64,000 nt of DNA from positions 3,977,001 to 4,041,000 of the forward strand of contig NC_010571.1 of the NCBI RefSeq assembly GCF_000019965.1. The letters run 5' to 3'. Numbering within the stretch: position 1 is the stretch's first letter; each line of letters begins with the position of its first letter. A program made the position numbers and the translations under genes. Under the pieces are notes generated by a model. It had not been told where the DNA came from. It did no database searches and was given only the letters and a program-made list of their open reading frames with translations. This stretch comes from Opitutus terrae PB90-1. Its GTDB lineage: Bacteria > Verrucomicrobiota > Verrucomicrobiia > Opitutales > Opitutaceae. Below are positions 9,401 to 14,914 of the stretch, one piece after another.

Positions 9401-11938
9401 CTGGAACGTCGGAAGCTGCCGGATGACAGCGAAGTGTTCTACACCTACACGCCGCAAGGGCAGCTCGATCGAGTGCACGGCTCGCAAACTTATCCGCTCG
9501 ATTACGACTACGACGCGCAGGGACGGATGATCGCGATGACCACGTGGAAGGACTTTGCCGGGGACACCGGCAAGGCCAAGACCCAGTGGCTCTACGACGG
9601 TCTGCGGGGCCAGCTCCAAGCGAAGCGCTACACCGATGCCAGCGAGGTCGGCTACGCTTACACCGCGGCGGGCCGGCTGCACACGCGGACTTGGGCGCGT
9701 GGTACGGTCACGACCTACGGCTATCATCCGGACGGATCGCTTGCCTCGGTCGACTACGGGGACACGACGCCGGACATCAGCTACGCCTACTACCGGCACG
9801 GCCGGGTACAGGAAGTCCGCGACGGCGTGCTCGCCGAAGGCGCGATCGCTGCCGAGGCGCTCCGCTATCGGCATGCCTTCAGCTACGATGACGCCTTGCG
9901 TCCGTCCACCGAGACCATCCAGACCGCGGGCAGCTACGAATTGACGCGCAGCTACGAGGGATCGACCGCCGGTGAGGTGCCGGGCCGGTATCGCGGCATC
10001 ACGTTGACGGCGGCTGGATCGAGCGACCTCATCCACTTCACTAGCTATGGCTACGATTCGTCGGGCCGAATTCAGAAGGTAACGTCTCCCGCGGGCGTGT
10101 TCACCTATGGCTACGTGCCGAATTCGAATCTGCTCGAGACGATCACGAGCCCGGTTCACACGGCGACCAACGTCTATCAGCCGCGCGGCACGAGCATCCT
10201 GAGCCGGACCAACGCGGTGGGGCAGAACGTGATTTCCCGTTACGGCTACACGCTGAACGCCCTGGGCCAGCGTACCGCGATGATCAGTTCCGGATCCGCT
10301 TTCCCGCAACCAAGCCACGTCGCCTACCAGTACAACGAGAAGGGCGAGGTGATTGTCGGCAACCGCTTTGAAGGCGCGGATCCGGCCAATCCAGGTGCGG
10401 CGATCGCGGCCGACTCTCATTTCTACCGCTACGATGACATTGGGAATCGCAAGCTGTCGGGCCGAGGCGCTGAGGCGGATCCAATCGAATCCTCCAGCTA
10501 CACGAGCAACCTTCTCAACCAGTACACGGAAATCAGCCTCTCAGCTCTCAACGCTCAACCCTCAACTCTCGTCCACGACCCCGACGGCGACCTGACGGAT
10601 GACGACCGGTGGCACTACACCTGGAACGGCGAAAATCGACTGATTGCGATGGAAACCCAACCGGCAGCCGTCCTCCTGGGCTTGCCGAAACAGCGGCTCG
10701 AGTTTGCCTACGATTATCAAGGTCGCCGTGTTCATAAGAAGGTCTTGGTGGCGGAAGGGTCTACCGGTAACTGGTCACTGGTCACTGATCTGGGCTTCGC
10801 CTACGACGGCTGGAACCTGATTGCCGAGAACTCCGCTACCGGTTCACCGTCCACGGTCAACCGTACCTACACGTGGGGCCTTGACCTCTCGAATGAGCTC
10901 CAAGGTGCCGGCGGAGTAGGCGGTCTACTTGCTGTGACCGATGGAGAAGCGACGCCCTCGTCGCGTTTCACCGCCTACGACGCCAACGGCAACGTCACCC
11001 AATACCTCGATTCCTCCGGCGTGATCAACGCCCACTTCGACTACAGTCCCTTCGCCGAAACGGTTCGCGCGACCGGCTTCTTCACCCCCGACGCCTCCTT
11101 CCGCTTCAGCACCAAATACGCGGATCTCGAAACCGACCTGCTCTACTACGGCCTGCGGTATTATTCGCCTCCCATGGGGCGTTGGATTGGCCGGGATGCG
11201 CTAGAGGAGCAGGGGGGAGTGAATCTCTGTGGATTCCTAGGGAATGACGGTATCAACGATAGCGATCTGTTTGGTTTGTTTCCGTTTAACAAGCTGCTCA
11301 GGCGATTCTGCAAGCTGAAGGCCTGCGAGCGGGAGGAATTCTTGGCGAAGCTCGGCACAAAGAAGATTCAGTTCTTCAAGGATGACGGGAAAAATCTGAG
11401 ACTCTTGGTCTATGAGGATGCGAATGGTGTTGAATACACGAAGTCAAATGGTCCATTTGGCGGAACGATTGATCGTTCGCGGAACCTGATATATGTGATG
11501 TCTTCTCACGGCTACGAGGAAGTCCTGACGAGTATTTTTCATGAATCGGACCACTTGGACAATGACGTGACCACGCGCCCGACATCCTTCCAGGAGGCAA
11601 TTGATCAACGCGCGGCAAATGAGGAACGCGCCTTTACTGCAGAAGCGGATTTCGCCTTTAGGGTGGGCATCACCCCAATTAACCCGACTATTGTCGGTTC
11701 TAAGGGACCCGATGCAGCGGAAATCAAACGGATTGTGGATACCATGTACAAGCAAGGCATAAAACCAGACCGCCGCGCAAAAAAGGTGAAACCCGTCACG
11801 CCTGCGGCGCCAACTACTGCTGTCGCGCCAGCCGCACCGACCAAGGCGCCTCCGAAGCGGGATCGGCTGATTCGAGAAACGCACACGCAAACCAACGATG
11901 GGCCGGAGTATTCAGCGGCCGACTTCAAGTGCCCATAA
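3455..11938 (+). CDS. giant RHS/YD-repeat protein with C-terminal HExxH metallopeptidase tip
   Basis: 2827 residues. A hydrophobic stretch (VFRSALVIWSLAALSVYAQ, residues ~43-61) after a charged N-terminus looks like a signal peptide; the real start may be the Met near residue 28. Residues ~60-700 are repeat-like and may form a propeller. From ~1120 a Cys-rich CDSCSAGSC segment leads into dozens of YD repeats (for example YTYTPQGLVESIVYPEG). The RHS core ends with YYGLRYYSPPMGRWIGRDA and NLCGFLGNDGINDSDLFGL, closing near residue 2607; the usual core D-P is D-A here. The 220-residue tip after it is lower in GC and carries HESDHLDND (H2696, E2697, H2700) followed by NEERAF (E2723/E2724), the layout of a zinc metallopeptidase with a distant Glu ligand. 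RHS cores typically encapsulate and deliver variable toxin tips; that this tip is a toxin is inference. In-frame heptad repeats interrupt the gene near 9.2, 10.55 and 10.77 kb. Confidence 0.92.
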   Translation: MNFAPVTEHAPIGEQAAEDSSSLDRRMLVSRHALFSPVKVVNVFRSALVIWSLAALSVYAQTPPPADGTGFIADTIEGTVASVNLGAGDESLAYLQTAIAPKSGILDLAVDRANRRLYVLATGSLKVFDINSSTKPATLTIRHSVDVSGRVLALSLDARTAFIGGKGKVTAINLYPEFAYGSGKWTTWDAYARVRPFTFEPELEVAAMAVHPAGDRLVVVFGNLVNKLDLRNDLLRTDVNSGSKTLDQLKADGELPEDFGFITQLDISDEVQTRGATKAPPKFATPVGLKDLIYPQAVALGIRNLAFSPDGNYALLTAVGAGTPRATAFGIMPTSDEGTGGIVVLDLRPQPADKPWVRYLAFIPTTEREEKTTELRREVQREGWKIVHPQVQWARNQYLSALGQAEVGIGSSFTALPTLTGFTVAAIVLDEMERSYADYGYMQAYFNLYPRDMVGASSVAISHSGDFGVVTLQDTNNLGLLSVSLSNVLTGFGEVPLPPPPTDGAPAPEPLPPVLPDFFIKRGTGKSINGFDAALTFAPWVVALQQPQAWAYPQKAVFTLDDSRVFIGMAGGTPKADLTNRFGSANAVVLRAERDKPDSIFAGTNPPPGYSLYQGPSFKSPRLAATLQSFDADADQLSDQLEAFNRWNSLRQLPGDDPENSKKLALVSTSVDQLTNPAVPLPPTAFPDDAMDKSFFLPASGIGYRCDDYALPRLTLNAGSRSAVAAIERLGRLWHEAYLAGQVSRPYFVVGAISTPGGGPLKGATGELLQYNVRNGFQVNFPYFSTKGDEPYDFVSSNGPNSPRDNSGDNYGNKPSGFDKANTARFLALLLAENSVKKIEIDPAVRDVVEGVNFGDSRFELHGSRTPTPRENHSRRDLDSQMSVSFSPLAIKIEPKPPTPEGPRPPGRTVYTVTLPDHLSRDKMQLQLTLPPTEPEAGQVRNDGYIVRKEDGTVLQLGPKYDVSELFGNENSITLTVDMLNGANYQFSAEVFSPELDNVYSLHAPFQYVDWTAANNPLRRLAALDPDATTPDASNQTKVEAETIGFTALIAYRRVKWVPASDDRPTGSPSEPQLDPQSGVIIAGKDQGTLYVEAFAIAPSGNELRAKTLAIEVGTCDSCSAGSCPMPGKTGVALGSVEFWVSDGNNGKLQVKRTSAGADLVSRALLEYPYDDKDTRVVLDAQGAVRQVLTAEVLIDVRPEGSGYVVATYPNTGTVQFDSALAVYQLPQAATAVSTLTVAADPVSGDNGVLVTTNEGRGAERYAFRYSPATNAWTLLEQLDAEGNALREQSIATTTAELDGQPVTQITRVTKGRDGTVASKQVDSFANLPAGRRLVATAIDPDGANYVTRYTYTPQGLVESIVYPEGRWVRFAYDGQQRVTKRIEPWLNAAPDAAESACVVTTYDYTPLTTTTGLAPLPKAPRTTVVSVLGTETARSYDHYENNVHRSIVAVKSGAAWDDATNLVTTTTHVASGVFAGNVASVLSPDGTMAFYEYRKEATGEVTTVRRGAPNAARNAIVDGTITTSRQNRQGNEIASSVVDVASGLKIDERTALETDAAGRVLSWHYLDGSTSSIEYGCCGIDSETDRRGITTTYDYDALKRVSVQHRQGITTLYEYDVLGRVTKTTRRGTDASNIVTSRTEYLDALGESVDTYDAAGRKTQLRVAHNENGSTTRTTTLPGGFTQIEITARDGQRLQSSGTAAAPMLYQYRVDTLADEPYVVTRTIARVLDEETQEYRDTEWTETWSDMAGRPVRIDAADGSYAENAYNAKNQLVRSVDPDGVTTLFGYNARSERTVTAVDMNSNGAIDYAGLDRITRTSVSYAAKTWETHSITVARTVTEIWPEANDETSLVVSTDEQSVDGAHAWSQQAEAVTHQETSYPAIRNGSWTVKSTAPDGTSAVQTYANGRLASVSQLSTLNSQLSSVTYAYDPHGRQESVTDARLGTTTYSYYDDDQIKTITAPHPEVTGQTLVTTNFYNDRGLLERRKLPDDSEVFYTYTPQGQLDRVHGSQTYPLDYDYDAQGRMIAMTTWKDFAGDTGKAKTQWLYDGLRGQLQAKRYTDASEVGYAYTAAGRLHTRTWARGTVTTYGYHPDGSLASVDYGDTTPDISYAYYRHGRVQEVRDGVLAEGAIAAEALRYRHAFSYDDALRPSTETIQTAGSYELTRSYEGSTAGEVPGRYRGITLTAAGSSDLIHFTSYGYDSSGRIQKVTSPAGVFTYGYVPNSNLLETITSPVHTATNVYQPRGTSILSRTNAVGQNVISRYGYTLNALGQRTAMISSGSAFPQPSHVAYQYNEKGEVIVGNRFEGADPANPGAAIAADSHFYRYDDIGNRKLSGRGAEADPIESSSYTSNLLNQYTEISLSALNAQPSTLVHDPDGDLTDDDRWHYTWNGENRLIAMETQPAAVLLGLPKQRLEFAYDYQGRRVHKKVLVAEGSTGNWSLVTDLGFAYDGWNLIAENSATGSPSTVNRTYTWGLDLSNELQGAGGVGGLLAVTDGEATPSSRFTAYDANGNVTQYLDSSGVINAHFDYSPFAETVRATGFFTPDASFRFSTKYADLETDLLYYGLRYYSPPMGRWIGRDALEEQGGVNLCGFLGNDGINDSDLFGLFPFNKLLRRFCKLKACEREEFLAKLGTKKIQFFKDDGKNLRLLVYEDANGVEYTKSNGPFGGTIDRSRNLIYVMSSHGYEEVLTSIFHESDHLDNDVTTRPTSFQEAIDQRAANEERAFTAEADFAFRVGITPINPTIVGSKGPDAAEIKRIVDTMYKQGIKPDRRAKKVKPVTPAAPTTAVAPAAPTKAPPKRDRLIRETHTQTNDGPEYSAADFKCP
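9191..9222 (+). repeat. heptanucleotide tandem repeat (TCTCAAC family) inside the RHS frame
   Basis: Four to five near-perfect 7-nt units (TCTCAAC, TCTCAAC, ACTCAAC, TCTCAAC, TCTCCTC). Because 7 is not a multiple of 3, the reading frame rotates through the unit and gives the low-complexity peptide QLSTLNSQLSS. The same heptad family is found between genes at ~60.2 and ~60.9-61.2 kb. Confidence 0.8.
10538..10570 (+). repeat. second heptanucleotide repeat inside the RHS frame
   Basis: Degenerate 7-nt units (CTCTCAG, CTCTCAA, CGCTCAA, CCCTCAA, CTCTCGT) encode SLSALNAQPSTL, breaking the YD-repeat pattern between ..NQYTEI and VHDPDGDL. The family is the same as at 9191-9222. Confidence 0.7.
10760..10787 (+). 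repeat. heptanucleotide repeat of a different unit (CTGGTCA) in the RHS frame
   Basis: Units of period 7 around GGTAACTGGTCACTGGTCAC encode STGNWSLVTD. The motif differs from the TCTCAAC family but has the same period, which suggests another member of the same kind of element. Confidence 0.6.
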
Positions 11939-11940
11939 AT

Positions 11941-12408
11941 ATGAAAGCCCTGTTATTGGGAATCGCGGCAGGTGTCTCGTTGGTGCTCGGCTGTGCAACC
12001 GCAACCAATCAGGCTGCTAGGCGCGGCGGGCAAACCGCCGCGTCCGATTCGGTTACTGCGGATGAGTGGGTTCAGATTGAAGCAGAGGTCGAATACGTAG
12101 GATTCCGAGCGCGGCCAGGAGGGCAGAGGGGTGACGCATTACCGCCGGTGGTCCAAATCGTTCTCTTGCGAGTCAAGAAAAGCACAGTCCCCGGACCTGC
12201 GCGGATTCTGTTCGGGATCGAGCCAGACGACAATGCGGTGGATCAGTGGACGAGAGGCCGATGCGTGGAGTTCCGGATAAGGCGCAAGAACTTTCTCGCC
12301 GCTGCCGCCGGAAAGGATGATGATGCTGGTGACTATATGATGTATGTAGGCGCGATCGCGGATTTCCGTGAGTGCGGAGGACACCAGAACCCCACGAGGC
12401 AACCATAG
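11941..12408 (+). CDS. small lipoprotein, candidate immunity partner of the RHS tip
   Basis: 155 residues from the ATG 2 bp after the RHS stop; an in-frame GTG at 11929 would overlap the RHS gene but only adds MPIN in front of the signal peptide. The N-terminus is a lipoprotein signal (MKALLLGIAAGVSLVLGC) with Cys18 as the probable lipidated residue. The mature part (VQIEAEVEYVGFRAR ... WTRGRCVEFRIRR ... YMMYVGAIADFRECGG) is not recognised and contains no catalytic motif. Small genes directly downstream of RHS tips commonly encode the cognate immunity protein. That position, together with its lower GC shared with the tip, is the only support for an immunity role here. Its last codons and stop fall inside a 29-bp tandem repeat, so the extreme C-terminus may be recently rearranged. 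Confidence 0.7.
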   Translation: MKALLLGIAAGVSLVLGCATATNQAARRGGQTAASDSVTADEWVQIEAEVEYVGFRARPGGQRGDALPPVVQIVLLRVKKSTVPGPARILFGIEPDDNAVDQWTRGRCVEFRIRRKNFLAAAAGKDDDAGDYMMYVGAIADFRECGGHQNPTRQP

Positions 12409-12440
12409 CCTACCAGAACCTCGCAGGCCAACCATAGCCT
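12383..12440 (+). repeat. 29-bp tandem direct repeat, two copies
   Basis: Two adjacent 29-bp units, each beginning ACCAGAACC and ending CAACCATAGCCT, differ mainly in their middle. The first copy contains the stop codon of the lipoprotein gene. A partial third copy (TACCAGAAA) follows at ~12455. Confidence 0.75.
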
Positions 12441-12705
12441 CGCGGTGGCCGCGTACCAGAAATGGGAAACGCTTGGAACGGCTTCTCGGCTACAAACCCT
12501 CCGTGATTGCAGGAGCCAAACTCGCCTACATCCGACTGAACACCCCAGTGACTTGCCCGCCTCGTGCCACGTTCCTTGGTCAACCGGAGAAGCACCCGTC
12601 GCCTCTTTCATCGACGATGTGACCGACCAGGGAGGGCCAAAGGGCAACCCCACGTCTTGACTGTTGACCAGTACGCATACCCTTTTGGATCGCTCCTCGC
12701 GTATC
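12441..12705. other. non-coding spacer after the RHS/lipoprotein locus
   Basis: Short open frames occur on both strands but none has a recognisable product, a start context or codon use like its neighbours. The base composition is lower in GC than the surrounding genes. It is the 3' flank of both the lipoprotein gene and the convergent DUF4041 gene. I see no convincing T-tailed terminator and no IS ends. Confidence 0.5.
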
Positions 12706-14133
12706 TCAACTCGCAGCGGCAGTAAAAAGTGTGTCTGGAAACTGTGTCGTGGTCGGAGCGACGCCAGTTTCCACCTGCGAGGCTTTTTGCGCTCTGGCGG
12801 CGAGCGTCTCTCGGTATTCGCGGGCCTCTGCGAGTTTCGTGATGGTCACTGGGTAGTTGTTGGCTTTTGCGAACTCCGCAATTTCGGCGAGCGTGACCCG
12901 GAAAAACTCTTTCCGTTCGTTGACCAGATTCACCCGTTTCGCTTCGAAGTGGTCGTGAAGCTGATATTCGAGAGCGGGAGCGTTTTCGGTGTACATCATC
13001 GCGTGCACGTCGAACGGGAAAGGAACCGACGCATCGCCGAGTTCCTTCACGCGCTCAAGCGGCTCAAGCCGCCGCGTCATTCCGATCTTGAAGACATCCT
13101 CACCAAACGAACCGATGTTCGAGATGACGTAGATGTGCCCGGCCTTGGTCAGCTGAGCGCGTGAGATCGCCCGCGCTTTCTGTTCCTGCGCCTCCTTGAG
13201 TTGCATCTCAAGTCCAGCAATCTTTGCCGTGAGTTCCTCCAGCTCTGCTCCCTTCGCGTCTGCTAGTTCCACCCGCGCACGATCGAGCGCCTTTTGGTAT
13301 CGTTTCTCTTCATCCTCCGCTTCCTTTTTCGCGCGCTCGATTTCGCGTTGCACCTTCTCTTCTTCTCGCATCTCTTCCGCGATTCTCCGCTGCTCTTCCT
13401 TCTCCTGGTAGATCTTTTGTTCCAGCTCATGCGAGAGGCGGAGTTCGTCGATCTTTAGATCGAGATAAGGTCGCGTGATCGACACTTGGTTTACCGTGCC
13501 TGCCTTGTTGATGGCATCGAACGATCGCCGAATGCGCTCCTCCATCGCCGTGGCGTTGTTCCATTTCACCTTCAGGATGGCGGCATCGCACTCTCCGTTA
13601 AACGCTCGCAGCATGAGCTTCATCATGTGCTTGATCATCCGTTCGCCCTCACGCGCGCTACCGCCCACAGTCCACGTGGTCGGGCATACGGCAGCACGCC
13701 CGCCACTCACCAGCACCTTCTGTTGCTCGTAGTTGCTGTCGAGCTTTGCGCGATACTCGTCCGACGTCGAAAAGTCGTAGTGCGGCTTGTAGAGCCCGAA
13801 GGACTGCATGTCCAAGGTCTCCTCGACGAGCGCGAGTTCCTTGCTCAGCTTGTCGTAGGTGAACTTCGCCGACACGTATTGGTTCTCAAGGGCCTGGAGC
13901 TTCGTCTTCTCGTTGCCGTCGAGGACGGAATAGCGCTGCGCCAACTCCGCTAGTGCCAGGTCCCGCTTCTGGATTTCAGCGTCTCGATCGACGATATCTT
14001 TGTACCGCTCGTACATCGCTTCGCGTGCCTTCCTCGCGCGGACAAGTCGCACCGTCAGGATGACGATTTCGACGATGAGTAGTGCTGCGATGACCGCAAA
14101 GACGGCGGCGGTACGGAGGTCGGGCTGGAACAT
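12706..14133 (-). CDS. membrane-anchored DUF4041 protein with C-terminal GIY-YIG (T5orf172-like) domain
   Basis: 475 residues from the ATG at 14133; a TTG at 14145 would add four residues. One transmembrane helix is at residues ~8-30 (FAVIAALLIVEIVILTVRL), followed by a coiled coil and a DUF4041-type region (~75-210, with LVSGGRAAVC and RAFNGECDAAILKV). A long charged coiled coil (~215-325, EEMREEEKVQREIE) precedes a GIY-YIG-like domain (~334-405) showing GHIYVISN ... VFKIGMT ... ALEYQLHDHF. The V-F-K-I-G-M-T segment is typical of the T5orf172 branch. Proteins with this architecture are frequent in phage and accessory regions, but their role is not established to my knowledge. The gene lies 26 bp downstream of the Fur-like gene on the same strand and is probably its operon partner. 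A nuclease role, possibly in defence, is inference. Confidence 0.8.
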   Translation of the reverse strand: MFQPDLRTAAVFAVIAALLIVEIVILTVRLVRARKAREAMYERYKDIVDRDAEIQKRDLALAELAQRYSVLDGNEKTKLQALENQYVSAKFTYDKLSKELALVEETLDMQSFGLYKPHYDFSTSDEYRAKLDSNYEQQKVLVSGGRAAVCPTTWTVGGSAREGERMIKHMMKLMLRAFNGECDAAILKVKWNNATAMEERIRRSFDAINKAGTVNQVSITRPYLDLKIDELRLSHELEQKIYQEKEEQRRIAEEMREEEKVQREIERAKKEAEDEEKRYQKALDRARVELADAKGAELEELTAKIAGLEMQLKEAQEQKARAISRAQLTKAGHIYVISNIGSFGEDVFKIGMTRRLEPLERVKELGDASVPFPFDVHAMMYTENAPALEYQLHDHFEAKRVNLVNERKEFFRVTLAEIAEFAKANNYPVTITKLAEAREYRETLAARAQKASQVETGVAPTTTQFPDTLFTAAAS

Positions 14134-14159
14134 AAGGTGGGGCAACTCCCACAGCGCCG

Positions 14160-14675
14160 CTAAAGCGCAGCACTATCCCGGGAATCGAGGCGGTGAGGCC
14201 GTCGTTTGGCGGCAGGAGTCGGTGGGTCCGCGATGAATTGGATGAGGTGGCTGACGGATCTGTATCCGCGCCGCCGCAGGGCATCCTCCACTCGCTGGAC
14301 TGCCCGCCGCATTTTGGGCGTTGGCACCGCCGCCTCGGGTGCCAGGATTTCGCCGGATTTGGTGACGACGTAGAGACGCTCAGGATCAAGCGACAACTCG
14401 TGCAAGGCTGTCGCCGAACGAGTGAAAATCCGCCGTACCATTCCGGCGTCGACCATCGCACCGACCGAGCGGCGAACAGTTATTAGGTCGCAGCACCCGC
14501 CGATTGCCTCGTGGATTGCTGCGACCGACGCCGGCATACGAAAATGCAGCAGCGCGTCGAGCATCGCAACCCGGGGTTGCGTGATGCGCATTCCCGCTGC
14601 TTTCAAACGGGCCAATGCTGCGTCAAGCTGGGGGTGAGTATCGGTGTTGCCGGGCTGGATGGCGGCAACAGACAT
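14160..14675 (-). CDS. Fur-family-like transcriptional regulator lacking metal-binding residues
   Basis: 171 residues from the ATG at 14675 (TTG at 14690 also possible). The N-terminal winged helix matches the Fur pattern: LKAAGMRITQPRVAMLDALL, then DLITVRRSVGAMVDAGMVRRI where Fur proteins have D-x-x-TVYR-x-L-x-x-L-x-x-x-G-x-V. The segment that carries the His cluster and CxxC in ordinary Fur/Zur/PerR reads DPERLYVVTKSGEILAP here, with neither His nor Cys, so the usual metal sites are gone. The C-terminus keeps a Fur-like helix (GYRSVSHLIQF) and ends in a short basic tail. It probably binds DNA independently of metal or through another signal; its target may be its own operon with the DUF4041 gene downstream. 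Confidence 0.75.
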   Translation of the reverse strand: MSVAAIQPGNTDTHPQLDAALARLKAAGMRITQPRVAMLDALLHFRMPASVAAIHEAIGGCCDLITVRRSVGAMVDAGMVRRIFTRSATALHELSLDPERLYVVTKSGEILAPEAAVPTPKMRRAVQRVEDALRRRGYRSVSHLIQFIADPPTPAAKRRPHRLDSRDSAAL

Positions 14676-14914
14676 GCCGCTACTGTGCAACTAGCTGCGG
14701 AAGGAGCAAGGGTTTTGCCTGCCCCCACTCAGCCACGAGCACATATCCCCTTCAGCTGCCTAGAAACTTTCACGCATTCGAACGGGCTTTGGCAGAAAGG
14801 TAGCCAGCGAGTGTGTGGCCGATGGCAGCATCACATATGCTTTTCTTCGCCAGCCGTTATCCAGAGTTCACGACTGACCCTTTTTCGCTTCGCGGTGATT
14901 TGGGCGACAGGACC

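Noticed and set aside
12445-12660. Small plus-strand frame after the lipoprotein gene
   Set aside because: It lies in the low-GC repeat-containing spacer, has no domain, no start context and no neighbour relationship; also overlapped by equally long frames on the other strand.
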